DNA of 64,000 nt from Marisa cornuarietis (GCA_004794655.1 SMMW01000567.1:186001-250000), one strand, 5' to 3'. Positions 26,087 through 38,480 are shown, numbered from the stretch's first letter. Notes: a model not told the origin generated them from the sequence alone. A program made the numbers and translations.

Positions 26087-29000
26087 AATGATGATGATGA
26101 TGTCCATTTGTAATGCGCAGGTATCCATTAGGAAGAATGCTCATTGCGCAGCAAAAACAAAATAAATTAAAAAACATTTACAAAAAAGTAAATAAACAGA
26201 TAAACACCAGAAAAGTAAAAAATAAAGACACAAGTGTTGCTTGGTTGTTTAAATGTGATATTCCACTAAACAAATGTAGATCTAATTATTCTTTCTTAAA
26301 CTTAATACAATGTCCACATCTGAAAAAAAAAATCAACCAAGACTTACCATGTATGAGATGATCTTCTTAAGAACATCATCGTTTTTCATTATAAAATCTT
26401 TGGATGTGTTACCATCAGCTATGTTGGCCAGGATGCACAGTATCTGCACAGAAGAAACAATCTTGACTCGACTGCCACCACTACCTTTCTAAAAGTTGAA
26501 TCGCTTCATTTTTCTCTACGCTGAATGAGCTGACTAACCGAATAAGAGTATAAACATGAAATTTTTTTTTATGATTTGGTTTATACCCATCTTGTCTGCT
26601 TTCATGGCTATAAAATGCAACTAGATTACTCCCTAATTACAATGAAAGCATTAATAAGCCAGTAACTGTCAAGGAGAAGATTTTTTTAATATGCTGTAAA
26701 ATCCAGTTGTAGCAGTGAATATATTTACCTGTTCTTTTATTTCTGGTGTGTGTTCTCCCTCCAAAACATAGACAACAGCCTGCATCACTTCATTACCATG
26801 ATCATACATTATGCTGTCAATGTGCTGCAATTACATCTTCTCATGGTAAAAATCCAAAACAAAATTTAGCATAAGAGCTACCTGCATAAGATTTTTCCTG
26901 TCTGAACGAAATCTGATCAGTAGGAATCGCTTCTATATATTTGATTCAAAGTCTTTTAAATCTACTTACTGTATCTGCGACGCTTCTAAAACATTTACTG
27001 CAATCATCCTTTGCAACGTTTATTTGTATTGGTACCTTGTTCGCATTAGATGCTTCAGACAGCAGCAATTTATCTGCTTCATTACCTATAATGTTTACAT
27101 CTTCAAACATTTTCCCATCTTCGGTAATTAAGATTTGCACCAATGATGCACATTATGTACCATGAACTACATTAAATGTGATTAAATTTTATTGACCATT
27201 GGAGCTAGTTACTGAGAGTAACCAATTACAACAAAAAAATCTTAATACACACAGATTTTTTAGTCAGGATGTTTCGAAGAAGTCCAAGGGTGCGGACCAA
27301 GATGTTTGAATCAGGATCAGAAAGAAGGTCAAACAACTGTTCTGATCCTAGGGTTTCGATAATTTCAGCTTTGGTCTTCAATTCAGCTTGAAATGTCAGA
27401 TTCTAAGACAAAATAATGTAGACAAAGCATTTCTTTTTGCATTTTGTTTCCAAACATATAATGAAGAAGCTGCCTTCAACATAACTATGAGACTGTACAT
27501 GGATTTATCTTACATGTACTGTCTGTATGTTGGTATGGTACAACAAAACCTCACTTTGCATACGTAAATTGTGCCATACACAATTACCATTAGCACTGTT
27601 AGTAAATAACACTCTATGTGCTAGAGACATAGATATACATTTTTATTGTAGGGGGAAGGGATTGCCCCATTACATACCATCAGTCCCCAGACACCATTTA
27701 GTCTGAGTGCCGGATCAGGTTTGGCTGTAAGATCCACTAATATTTTGATAGCTCCACATTCTAGTATTGCCTATAAGAAAATTTAAAACATTTTTTTTTA
27801 ATTAGTCTTCTTAAACTTTAGTAACTGAATTTAAAGAACAAGAATGTGAACAAGCACTAGAATGCACAACTCAGAAGTGTTACAAACACATTTTGTTGAC
27901 AATAACTTATCACTTTTTTATTTTGGCAACCAGTCAGTCCACCGTAAGTGACATACATTGAGATGTGGATGGGGGAGGTAAAAAAAAATAATTTTCTTTC
28001 ATTTTCAAAACCAGGCTAACTGTTTAATTACTTGATGCATTGACAAATTTAAAAGCTACAACCATTGCAATGCTTGAGAAAATGCACTGCAATAGGTGGA
28101 ACTATGTGGAAAAGTTTTGAATTTAAGCTTCCCAAAATCAGTTAACAAAATCTCAGAAATAAATGAGACATACAGATCTCTCATCATAAAATGCAGCTTT
28201 TGGAAACTCAAAATCTAAAAACAACTCCCACAATTGTATTCACAAATAAAGAAAGAATAATTTTGCTGATAAGTTATGAATTTACCTCTTTGCTTGGTGA
28301 AAACTCCAAAAGAAGATTACAAAGCGTGGAAGAAGCAATGGTCAGCACTTGATCGGAGTCTGACTGCATCAACTAAACAGAAAAGAAGCCAGCTTACAGC
28401 AATATCTGCACAAAGCAGGTTCAGTATTTACAGTGCATTTAAATATCATGGATTCCTACTTTTTCTGTTGAATTCTGATGTGTCTGAACATTTCTTCATA
28501 GTAAAAGTATCTTGTATCACAGACTCAGGTCATGAGATTGGGGTAAAGAAACATGGAAGAAGGAAGTTAATGCCAAAAAAAAACTGTGGGAATGTGAGCT
28601 ACCTGAAGCTAAAAGGTGAATAGATTATATATCAGGTTTAAAGTGAACATTTTAGTTTTGGTGAAAAATTGCCAATTGAGAGACAAATTTCATGTGTACT
28701 TAGCCCTGCCTTCTTGCAGCCGCTGTATGCAGCTACCCTGTGCCTATCACCATATCTCTAGGTTACCATCCCTACCTGACAAGAAGGCGAGCTACTACCT
28801 TGCTCTTCTCAGGCACTTTTTGCACTGCCTGACAGTCATTGAGTGTGCCAGTCCCTAACCCCACATACAATTACCTAGCAATTATCGAAAACAGTCTTTT
28901 GCAAAAATCAAGGTGACACCTACATGGGTTGAGTGAATATATGGATGTTTATATTTATGTATATTTGATTAAATATATGAACCTTACCTGAGGTGTTCAC

Positions 29001-32000
29001 TTGCCACTACTTAAAGTTATTTCTTGCTTTTTGCTTGTAGGCAGAAGTAAGCTCAACAGTTCTGTGTTATATGTGTGTTGTTATGTGCAAGTCATCATGA
29101 CTACATGCCAAGAATACTTTCCCACCAAGAATACAACAGCCTTAAGGCAATCATTTGAGCTTTGGGAAAAAAAAATACAAGCATGACAGTGTGTCTCACT
29201 GTTTGCGACACCCTGTCAGCATTCCTAGTATGGCTGCAATGTTCACAAGGTTTATGGTACATTAAGGCACCAACATCCAGGGTAGAGGAGTGTACAGTAA
29301 CCTTTTTGATAATAATATTTCCCCAGTACTTTCCCCAGTTGACTCAGCTGTTGAATGGAACCTGACCCATTAGAGTGTTGGGGAAGGAAGGCTTGAAGGA
29401 AAGAAGGGCACCACCTCTTATTTTATAACAGCCGGCCCTGAAATAAGAGAACTCCCTAATCCCCAAGGATCAAAATGTTACAACACTACATCTGTCTTAC
29501 ATTAACCTTTGAAATGGATCTAACAGCATTCATCCAAACGTAAGGTCCAACCTTTAACAGTGGTCTCCACACAGCATGGTCTTGAAAAGTAGTTCGCAGT
29601 TGCTGAACTGAACGTGAAAGACTGTGGAGACATCTAGTGGCAGCAATCTGCACTTTTGGATTATCACTGTTCATGCCTGCGATGATGTGTTCAATCAGGT
29701 GTTCTGTCTCAATGACCTTTCAGGATATTTATAAATTTTGTAAGGTATTACGAATGCTTTAAAGTATATATAAAAAAGCCTCATTATTGTAATGTTCTTG
29801 TTTATAGATCATACAACTGCAATGTTTCAACCTGTTCAAAGTTCATCAGCTCACTTATGTTAATCAGATTCTTACAAAACCCTTTATTATAAACTCCAGC
29901 TGATAATGCATCCTTTTAATTTTCCCATAAAGCAAACAGAACATGATAAAATGAAAAAGTCTGGATAGGGGGAACTCATAAGGTGGTAGATGAAAACACC
30001 TAAACACACACCTGAGAATCTCATCAACATAAATCTCTATTTCCTAACAATTAGGATTTCTGGTATCATGGGCAAGTGGTTTAACTCAATCAATGCAGAA
30101 GCCTTGTATTCAGGTCTGCATCCAAAAACAAATAAACTTCTATTCTTAACAAAATAGATTAGAACTATCAAAGAGAAAAGTAAGTGAAATTTATTTAAAA
30201 CTATAAAAACACAAAGGTACGAAGAATTTACAATTTCCTACCTGAATATTATAATTTGTAATCACATTGGAAAAGAGGTATCTGAACTGACATGTTCAAA
30301 GTCATTTAGACTTAGCATGATCCTCCATGTTTAATACTTGGATCATCCAATCCAGCAAAAAATGAAATTCAATGGATATAAATCACACAGATCAAAAACT
30401 ATTATCAGAAATCAAGAGAGAATAGCAATATTGTGTAAAATATTATCCACAATATTATATTTAAAATGAGGTGATCTGTCTGCCATCTTGAAGGTATGAG
30501 GGTAGCACACAAAGTGTGCTATGGGAAAGCACTATTTTCTAAACGTTGCAGTCGAATGGAAGTAAATCCTCACAAAATTTATAAAGCTGTCTCCAGTATA
30601 ACAAGACATATTTTTGTTTTACATGTCAACTGCTTGCCAAAATGTCATTTGCATAAGAAAACATGTTCATCTCAGGCACAACAAACTAGCTTGATAGAGT
30701 TAATTACATATGACTGCTGATCTAAAACAGACAAATACTTACTCGTTTTCTGATGTCCTCATCATTGGCTCCTAATGAAGCAAAGGCCTGAAAGGCTGCT
30801 TGCTTAAGGGCATTGCTCCAGTCAACATCCTAGTAACAGTAACAGTAACACATCAGATGCAGATTGTATTCATAAGTGTCTTATTGGCTGGTTCATGAAC
30901 TTTAGCAAGTTATCTTTTGGAACTAAAGAAAATAGTCCAATAAAATAGCAAAATAAAACTTAACAAAGGAAACATCTGTAAAAGCTAAAAAAAACGTCAA
31001 TAAGAAAAATATTTCTATTTTCTACAGATGTAAACAATGCCTGAGTAACAAATTTTTTTAACAAAGACCATAAACACCTTTTTCTGAGTCTGACTGCTGT
31101 CCAGCTGCTGTATATCTGTGTATTTCAAATACTCTGCTAGAGCTTTAATGATGTGGTCGGATATAGAAGCAATTTTTTGAAGCTCAGGGTCCATCTCAAT
31201 TAGATACGATAAAGTTTCTGCTCCTTCAACATTTTCCTCAAGTGTCCGATCCTTCTTGCACATTCTTACAAGAGTTGGCAAAGCCTAAAGAGAAAAGAAT
31301 GCAGAAAAAATGCTTAAAAGCATATTACAGGTTGTGAATCCAAGTCTATACTTTTGGTGGTATATCTGTATCATGTTTTATCAACCATGTTATATCCAGG
31401 CACGTTTACCATCCACATCATTGCGTATCCGCACAAACATCTCCTTACAAACCAGAATAAGAAGTAGTTTATGAAGCTGAAGTAATTTACGGTATTTTTT
31501 TCTTTTGGTAAAATGTCAGTGATCAAATCAAAGTCTTTTGCGTACTTTGTGGGAAACAAGTCTATCCGTGGATAGGATGGCACCACCACGATAAAGATAA
31601 GTGAGACACTTGGCAGCAGCCATCTGCATCTCTGAAGTCTTGTCATGAGCAAGCAGCTGGCCAAACAATGATGGAATCTGCTCCCCATTAAATGTGGCTA
31701 TTCCAAATAATAAATCAAACAGATGCAAAAATGCATAATAAGACTTGATATGAAAAAAAATGTAGAATATGATTTTTTCATATAATATTTAACTATATAT
31801 GTACATACTGCATAATTTTTATATATTTTTATTTTGTATAAATTTTCAGATTTCTTATATTTTATATGTTATATCAGTGCACAAGTTCTCTGAGTTCTCA
31901 CAAGTAATCTTTCAAAAGATTAAGAAATGTAAAACATTAGACATATTTAGACAGTGACCCACTAAATATAATGTTTTATTCTAAAGTGGTACTCAATGAA

Positions 32001-34038
32001 CATGACAATCATATTTTTTCTTTATAACATTCTCTTCTTAAAATCTAAAAAGCTATTTTCTTACCTGAAGCAATGGCTTTGCATGTATCTTCATTGTTGA
32101 AACTAAGTACTGCAAAACTCTTAAGTGCTGGCATTTGAATCTGCAGGAAATTTGATGATTTTTATTAATGACTGAAATACACCATCAAATACTACATTTC
32201 ACACATTTGTCATACAAAGAAAATTATTTTTACTCACTTATACAGCAATATGTGTCTGGTAAGAAAGCCTTTAAAAAAAGAAAATAGCAAAACTATGATT
32301 TTTAGGTTCCTTCCTAAACTCACCTTGTAGATGTTGCATGTAAGTAATGATGCTAAAGCCTGTATTGCGCCATTGGCACACAAAATATTTTGATGCTCTG
32401 TGCACTGCAATGACAATATGGAACTTGAGTAAGAAGCTGTCACTATAAAATTTCATATCACCAAAATTATAATAAACAAGTAAATAAAAATGAAAATGGG
32501 CATAAAGGTGAGAATATCTGATGAATCCACACTCACCGTACAGCAGTTGGCCAAAACATTAGCAATACATTCCTTTGTACATACTGATCTTGAGATGATG
32601 TTTATAAAATGGGGAATAATAGTGGCATCCTGAAAAATCAAAAGTACATTTGAAAGAACTCATCTGTGGTGGTTATTTATATTTCTGTAATCATCCTATA
32701 ATTAATCAGGTTTTGTGGCCAAAATAGCAATCATAAAAACATTAGTTACTAGGTGTGTTAAAAACAATTCAAATCAATGAAAAGATAAATCATCAGTCAT
32801 GAGTTATTTCCCTTTACCGTTTATTTCTATTTCCTTGGACTGGCTGTTTTTGCGAAATCCTATCATATTACAATGATATTATGTTCTCATTTTCTCTCCT
32901 ACTTGCCTGCAGCTTAGCCACCCACACACACACATTTTTGATTTTATACTTATTTCTTTTACAAATTAGAAAAAAGTATATTAATAACATTCCTTTTCTG
33001 CATTGTTTGATGATAAAATACTCTAGTTACCTGATAGACAACAGAGACAGGGGGATGACTACTAAGAAAGATGGTACGTAGGCAGCGTAAGCAAGCTTCC
33101 ACATATGGTAGACTATTGTTAAACAAACCTGAATAACAAAAAAAGAAGCCAGCCAAGCAAGATAATATATAATTGCCCACTGGGTTTATTAAAGTTGGTC
33201 ACTGTCATGTTACATCTACACAAAATGAGCATAATTATAATCCTATAAATTCATTTAATATGGACATTAAAGATAACAGAAATTTTATGGAAATGGAGGC
33301 ACTGGTTGTGCATAATATATGCTCTGGCATCTTCTAATATATGAAATACCCATAACTTCAAGTTCATAAAATGTGAAATGGTATGTTATTTAAATCAGCC
33401 AAAGATAAGTAACTTTTGCTGCCAAGAGTCTTTATTTAATAAGAAACTCTAGATTTTAGCCAAACCTTTGAGAAGAGTAGGCACAGCACCAGCACTGACC
33501 AGCTGTTGGATATTCTCTTCTGTTCCTTTAGCCAGGCTCCCCAACACCACTGCTGCCTCTGTCCTTAGCTCCAGTGGTATAGATTCATCAATCATCCATT
33601 GCAGCAACCTTTATAGCAAGAAAACACTGCATATATATCAATTATTCTATTAGCCATCTGTTTTATTCCTTTTCACAAATGAGAATATTTTCTCCATGGT
33701 AATCTATGGTGTTTTATATATATATATATATCAGTGTGATCTAAAGATTCTGTATATAATTAATAAGTATTAAAGTTACAGAACCAAGCACCAAACACCT
33801 GAAAATAATATACCAGCTTTTGAACACTGCTGGTACCTGAATTCATAAAAAGATAAGAAAAATAAATGTTCCTATACCACACTCACACACATACACACAC
33901 ACACATGGTCTGCCTGTCTTTCCCTGAAGTCATGTTGAAAAGCTCCTTATTTAAAAACAGTCTTACCTGGGAACTATGCCTTGCTGGATTACAAGAGATT
34001 TTTGTCGATTGTTGCCAATCACAAGATTTTTTACACAC
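18776..34038 (-). CDS. ARMC8: Armadillo repeat-containing protein 8 (GID/CTLH complex subunit)
   Basis: Eighteen exons are read on the minus strand: 33967-34038, 33466-33608, 33031-33128, 32537-32629, 32324-32404, 32065-32140, 31546-31697, 31078-31284, 30743-30829, 29552-29716, 28286-28372, 27678-27770, 27253-27402, 26729-26824, 26348-26443, 25727-25799, 19048-19141 and 18776-18806. All have AG/GT borders and consistent phases, giving 630 residues. The match to vertebrate ARMC8 is strong throughout: [73 protein letters not shown] and [11 protein letters not shown]. The armadillo superhelix acts as a scaffold linking substrate receptors to the GID/CTLH E3 ubiquitin ligase. The first exon (about 40 residues) was not found between 34.04 and 38.6 kb. 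The last long intron is almost entirely one LINE. DBR1 lies divergently upstream. Confidence 0.96.
19499..19511. repeat. 13-bp target-site duplication, LINE 3' side
   Basis: TGAGCAGAAAGCA at this site is repeated exactly at 25382-25394. The two copies bracket the I/Nimb-type LINE; this copy abuts the GTTA-repeat tail. Confidence 0.9.
19683..23398 (-). pseudogene. LINE ORF2: APE endonuclease, reverse transcriptase and RNase H, two frameshifts
   Basis: ORF2 starts at ATG 23398. The endonuclease ([38 protein letters not shown]) occupies roughly residues 1-225. The RT domain carries [54 protein letters not shown] and the catalytic YVDD. RNase H carries [24 protein letters not shown] and [18 protein letters not shown], followed by a [17 protein letters not shown] zinc-like end. 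The frame shifts once near 22045, in a C-rich stretch before PGPDS, and once in the homopolymer at about 20567-20575. All catalytic residues otherwise look intact. The shifts could be real mutations or assembly errors in homopolymers. Confidence 0.92.
23506..24753 (-). CDS. LINE ORF1, gag-like nucleic-acid-binding protein
   Basis: The ORF is open from ATG 24753 ([20 protein letters not shown]) to the stop at 23506, about 415 residues. It has a basic N-terminus and an acidic serine patch, then a region resembling an RNA-recognition fold. Three cysteine/histidine knuckles follow: [27 protein letters not shown] and [15 protein letters not shown]. The tail is rich in Pro, Thr and Gln. In jockey/I-group LINEs this protein coats the element RNA. 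The frame extends further upstream to 24948, but that part overlaps the presumed 5' UTR, so the inner ATG is preferred. Confidence 0.88.
   Translation of the reverse strand: MAKKLSHPGKRSRPFDENSSDSEEEARDDLTKFVERAWPHYLIVESGDPEKPISGLSPFAVQKCLQNISSNFLSVKQLRSGQLLVQCKNQKASEALRKWDGKQFVDRPIKVTPHKTLNSSRGVIRCRDLAGLSEVDIRTELSQQGVTHVHRVTLKKDGKLIPTNTYFLTFCIPDLPNSINIGYLRVKVALFIPSPLRCFKCQRYGHGSSTCRSEARCVKCSESHSPNDCHGTIKCANCAGCHPASSRDCPRWKEEDKIQRIKAEQGLSYPEARRRVLGNLQVSTQTAGNPSFAGVVSRKSVKSTSCQTDITWINTETPKPTHTLMPPPPTDQTQQPKPSTPQPIPAYTSTRSTARAPTCTHQKTAPTKSQTTITATPQKSPLKPQQTSRPPGSKTVSPRTRRHPPSPTSLCTPFR
25382..25394. repeat. 13-bp target-site duplication, LINE 5' side
   Basis: This is an exact copy of TGAGCAGAAAGCA at 19499-19511. 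It marks the 5' boundary of the I/Nimb-type LINE. Confidence 0.9.
26024..26155 (-). repeat. L2-type LINE 3' end with long (ATC)n tail
   Basis: The minus strand reads TGCGCAATGAGCATTCTTCC, a short spacer, then GCGCATTACAAATGGAC followed by about 28 ATC units (ATG/GAT on the plus strand, 26024-26112). The layout matches the L2-like termini at 2.8 and 9.2 kb with a different triplet tail. It is intronic in ARMC8. Confidence 0.7.
29318..29468 (+). repeat. SINE-like dispersed repeat in an ARMC8 intron
   Basis: The segment GACTCAGCTGTTGAATGGAA, CCTGACCC, GTTGGGGAAGG, GAAGGAAAGAAGGGC and GCCGGCCCTGAAAT resembles, block by block, the segment at about 59590-59680 (GTACCTGATT, GGAATGGTAAAA, GGAAGGAGTGAGAAGGGC). 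Two unlinked copies of one block order indicate a dispersed short element. The boundaries are approximate. Confidence 0.5.
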
Positions 34039-34390
34039 CTAAAAACAAATTCAACTTTTTGTAAACTTCTACCAGTACTCCAAACATATTTTATGAAGAA
34101 TCCTCTATATTTAACAATGTGTGCATGTGAGTGACAGAATCATTTCAGTCTATTTTTAATTAAATACTTATTCTAGGACTAAGCAGTATTCTTATATTTT
34201 ATCCAAATGCTTATTGATCTAAACAGGATATACTTCTCTGTATTGTATGGTCTCTTTCATTAACTAGTGCTCCTGTACTTCTGTGTTAACATCCAAATCC
34301 TATTACTTTAAACACCAGTAAACAACATCTGCGGCACAAAAGAACGGCAACCTTTCTCCCAGTCCCTTCCCCTCCTTACCACCTCCAGCT

Positions 34391-34451
34391 TCCCCCCCCC
34401 CGTTCCTCCCTTTGCCCACCCCCCATAAATTCCCTAGTGCCCCCCCCCCCA
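34391..34451 (-). repeat. C-rich low-complexity tract (G-rich on minus strand)
   Basis: C runs of 11 (34391-34401) and about 12 (34439-34450) with CCCACCCCCC between them form a stretch with several G-runs on the minus strand, compatible with G-quadruplex folding. It lies upstream of ARMC8's first located exon. Confidence 0.7.
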
Positions 34452-35251
34452 ACAGTGCGAAATCGCCTTTCGGTGGAAGCACTTTCCCTTTTAAAGCCAA
34501 CAAAAACAATAAACATACACAATGGACTCCATCCATCGGTTCTGCTCTTGGCCCAGTATTACGTCTACAGGACTTTGTTCATCATCGCATTCCTGAAAAC
34601 AGAGCAGGAAAACATCATAAACATGATTATGATTGTTACTGTCCTTATCAGCAATATTCACAGAATCTCACTTTTGGGTACTAGCATAACTAGACCACTG
34701 AGTGATATTACTATTATATGTAACTTCGTGACTAGACTGAACTGATGTGAACCCAAACAGTTTTATTAGCAACTAAGCGTGACCAAATTAAAAGCACAGA
34801 TAGGATCCAGTCAAGATGTGTCCACTATAAATAAATAGTTAACAAATGCATGTTTCACAGTTTACCATCATGTTCTCGCGTAAGGTTATTAATTGCATTC
34901 AAACTTCGTCAATAATGTCTCAGTCGCCTTACGGTAGTCGTATTCTTGACATTCGCGTTGACACTATCAAAGACATTTATCATTATAATAAGCAGATGAC
35001 GTAATAGATCAACTTCAAAGTAAGAAATAGGAATCATTCTTTATACTTTTTATTGAACGTAATAGACGAAAAGAAAGTTTTCCAAAGCAGTCGTGAAAGA
35101 TAGCATAAATGGTCTGTTTCCTGTTTCGAAGGGCTAGCTTGGACGCATCGCGGAGTATCCTGTGTGACGCATAGTGTAAGTGGTGTTATATTATTTACTA
35201 GTGATTTTATTTTCATTGCTTTTTGTCAGCCTTTTATTTTTCTGGGTACAG

Positions 35252-35414
35252 CTTTGATATAGGAGGCAACGTGACGGCCATAACAAATGGCTCGAGGCAT
35301 TTGTCGTCTGCTCGCTCCAATTGTACCTAATAAACTAAACCTAACCCTACCCCAAACCTCTGACAAAATAACATAGACCAGCCTATGACGTCACATTGCC
35401 CCCCTATATCAAAG
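35252..35414. mobile_element. Short MITE-like element with terminal inverted repeats
   Basis: The left end CTTTGATATAGGAGGCAACG continues GTGACG-like. The complement of the right end is CTTTGATATAGGGGGGCAAT, then GTGACG. About 25 bp pair with one indel and one or two mismatches, spanning 163 bp. There is no coding sequence, and a target duplication was not clear. The structure fits a non-autonomous DNA transposon. Confidence 0.65.
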
Positions 35415-35589
35415 TTCTGCCTTTTTCTGAGAATTTATTATCTTATATAAGCCTTGAATACAATATGCCTTCGTAAATTATAAGAAATAAAAATGAAAGT
35501 TTGTTTCCACTTTAACATAAGTACCCTTGCCAACTTCAGTACTTATTTCGATGTCGTTGAAACTATCTAGCGGAAGGCAAATAGTAGGC

Positions 35590-35815
35590 CTAAGTTGGCC
35601 TCTTGGCCAGCTGAAGGTCGATTGGCCAGGAGTGCGGCCAGTTAGCGATGATTGGCCCGCGGGTTTGTTTAGGGTCCGAGAGGGTGGAGGGGAGCCGCGA
35701 AAGAAGAAAGGGGCGACACCACTCAACCCCACCTTCCCTTGGTGGACACAGCAGCGCTGCCGTCCGATACGGCCGGGTACCCCTGCCATTTTAGTCCTCC
35801 CGGGGGATATAAAAG
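35590..35815 (+). promoter_or_regulatory. GC-rich promoter-like block with CCAAT and TATA motifs (possible LTR U3)
   Basis: Repeated TTGGCC/GGCCA motifs and two inverted CCAAT boxes (GATTGGCC) precede a TATA box, GATATAAAAGGG, at about 35804-35815. A purine-rich segment suited to a transcription start follows. Near 36612-36632 the sequence CTGTTGGTGACCCGGCGGTC resembles an LTR/primer-site junction of LTR retrotransposons. The block could be the U3 of a decayed LTR, with the pogo-like element inserted inside it. No gag or pol was seen. Confidence 0.35.
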
Positions 35816-35980
35816 GGAAGGGAGAAGTTTGACGAGGGAGACAAGAGAAAGAGGACAAGCGAGCACGTGCGAGAAGGACGACAGCCAGCAACCCAGTTGA
35901 CAAAGTACGTTCTTAGGCTAATACTGTGTAGCTGAACAGTACTGATGGCAATGAAGATGAGATGAATGCCAAGAAGAGCA

Positions 35981-36139
35981 TTACTGCTCTTCTAAAAGCA
36001 TCACTTCGTCAGGTGGTGCAGTATCTTCGGCATCGAACATAGCTTCTACTACTTCTGCTAAAGGTGTAGGCCTAACAGATCTCTTTGTGGGAGTTATGAA
36101 CGTTTGGGGGGCATCATAGGGCTTGAATAAATTTAGTCT
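35981..36139 (-). other. Short acidic C-terminal ORF behind a splice-acceptor-like site
   Basis: A 52-codon frame ends at TAA 35981. It reads LFKPYDAPQTFITPTKRSV, then PTPLAEVVEAMFDAEDTA and PDEVMLLEEQ. It is preceded by TTTCATTAG, a good acceptor. The protein is not recognised. It lies inside the span between the LTR-like block and a pogo-like terminus, so it may be a transposon protein end. No upstream exon was identified. Confidence 0.25.
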
Positions 36140-36339
36140 CTAATGAAAATTTCACAAATAACATACACAAGACCGCAGATGAAAACTACGCACATGCGAC
36201 AGTTGGATGCTAACAAGAAATGGAAGAACTGAGAGGCTAGCTGCGCACAGCGAAAGAAAACAAGATGTGATGGTTACTGAGCCAATCGGCAACTGGGATA
36301 CATTACTGTACAACATGTACTACGTATGTGCAAAAATAC

Positions 36340-36471
36340 TTTAGACGGAGTACTGCAAAAACCTGCGAAACAGCGAAAATACCACGATAAATATTTTACA
36401 TTAATATTTTTTGAAAACCTGCGACCAGCAAGTCCGCGATAAACGAACTGAGAAGTAGCGAGGGATTACTG
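36340..36471 (-). mobile_element. Pogo/Tigger-like terminal segment
   Basis: Read on the minus strand from 36471, the end is CAGTAATCCCTCGCTACTTC, followed by GTTCGTTTATCGCGGACTTG and GTCGCAGG, next to a TA dinucleotide. CAGT(N)TCCCTCGCT with GCGA/CGCGG repeats is typical of pogo/Tigger Tc1-mariner termini, which insert at TA. The matching opposite terminus was not found, so the element is partial or diverged. Confidence 0.5.
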
Positions 36472-37269
36472 TATTTAGTATATTATTTAGTCAGTAGTTA
36501 GTTAGTTGTGTAATAAATATATCATGATATAAATGTCTTTTATTAAACAAGTATATATTGTCCATCTTGTTATGCGTATAAATATGTAGACTTTTCTCCG
36601 CATCTGACAAACTTTTAACTGTTGGTGACCCGGCGGTCACAACACCCACAGACCCCACGCATCTACCCGCAGGTAAACAGAGTGCTCTCAATCAGGTTTA
36701 CAAGGGTCTGGTTCCCAATATTCTTGGCGGGCACTTAATGGCTTAATATCCTGACCCTAAGACATTCCTGCAAGGCTTCACCCGCAGCAATGACAGCGAA
36801 CATACAACCCCGTAAAATATAGATATGCATTCTGTTATATTGGCGTATGGTGCTCGCGTAACACCCGTCATACCTTCGCGTACTAGTAGTGGTGCGTGTA
36901 CCTCACTTTGAAAACCTCTGATATAGGGTGCGTTTGACTCATGCAATACCAGAGCAATCAGCATATCTTTTAGTCAGATTAGCCACATTTGGAGTTTGTG
37001 GAGACTTGCTTAGAAGGATTAAAAGCTATTTTAGTGTGATGTATGAAAATACGCTTCTGGCTACTTTCTGACCAAGTTTATTATGCAAGTCTTCAAAAAA
37101 AAAATCTGAGGCATATTATACCACATGCAAATAGAAACTACACTAAATATATTGCTTTACCAAAAAATACTTCTATAAACCTGCGGTATATATACACACA
37201 CATACACTCAATGAAAGAGAATGATGTGCACAGGTCAGCCAGGGACAATAAAGAGATTATACCAAAATT

Positions 37270-38480
37270 CACTTCAGTCAGGCAGTCATCCCTTGACCGG
37301 CACTTCTTGTTGGGGGGAGCACATGGATAAACACAGCGGCTGACGGCCTGCCACTCTAGCCGATTTTGGGTGATCGTGAGCAGGTCCTGTCCAGTCTTTG
37401 ACATCCGTAAGCCAGTTCTTTCTTTGGCCACCGTGGCATTGGCTACCCTCCAAGGTGCCTTGAAGGATAGTCTTCAACAAGGCGTCGTGCCGGGTCACAT
37501 AACGAAAGAAGACCAGCTTATGTTGCTTGGCTGTTGAAAGTAGAGGTTCCTGATGTCCTTCGAGTACAGTAATCTTGTTTCTCACAAAGTCGTTTGTTTT
37601 ATGTTCTTTGTATGAGATCTGGAGCAGCCTTCTCAGGTATGTTCTTGAATGCCTAGATTTTCCTTTCTGTTTTGGCGAGCAGAGTCCACATCTCACTCCT
37701 GTGGAGCAGGGTTGGTACTACCAGGGATTTGTACAGCTTGTACTTGGTAGTGAACCTTATCTTATGGTTATGCCAGATCCTATCTAGTCTAGTCATTGCC
37801 GCTGTTGCTGTTGCAATCCTGATGTAGATATCTGGTGTGGAGCTGCCGTCCTTGGAGAAGGTGGCTCCCAAGTATTTGAAGCTGCTTACCTCTCCAAGCT
37901 GTACCCCATTCATATAGATCTCTGCTTTGCCACTGCCATTGATCATAACTTTGCTCTTTTCAGTGCTGGTCTCCATTCCATGTGCATTTGAACTGTCTGT
38001 CAGTCTGCTGGTTAGGTCTTGCAGTGCTTTGTTAGTGCCTGCTAACGGATCTACGTCGTCTGCAAAGTGTAGGCTGCAGATTGGTCTTCCACCAATGGAA
38101 ACTGAAGTATGATGGTCATGGAGAGCTTTGAGCATGATGTTCTCTAAGGAGATATTAAACAGCACCAGCGATAGGGGACGTCCTTGACTTATGCCTAGTG
38201 TGGTTCGAAAGTAAGCTCCTATTTGGTTATTCAGCAGTACTGTAATCGTTGAGCTTTTGTATAGTGCTTAGATGACTTGAATGAGGCCTTCTTCGATAGT
38301 GAATTTTCGCATCGCATGCCATAGCCCCTTGTGCCAGATTCTGTCAAATGCCTTTTTAAATTCAGTGAAGTTGTGGTAGAGGTTCCATTGATGCTGAATT
38401 CGCTTATTTTATGGTCAAATGACATAGATAATGATGTGGTCGAACAGACTTTAGTCAGTGGTCGAATCAACTGTTGGCTG
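37270..38480 (-). mobile_element. Degenerate RTE-like LINE between ARMC8 and DBR1
   Basis: Minus-strand fragments of a reverse transcriptase are present. The palm is LHFADDVDPLAGTNKAL (catalytic FADD), followed by MNGVQLGEVSSFKYLGATFS, LYKSLVVPTLLHRSEMWTL and HKLVFFRYVTRHDALLKTIL. The left part (to about 38480) retains the segment before the catalytic motif with GISQGRPLS. Several stops and frame changes show it is dead. The 3' end is near 37270 and the 5' end is lost. This type, RTE/RTE-X-like, is very common in molluscan genomes. Confidence 0.85.

Noticed and set aside
35478..35903. A 141-codon minus-strand open frame over the GC-rich block
   Set aside because: It is explained by high GC and few stops. 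It has no domain, no conserved motif and runs antisense to a promoter-like block.
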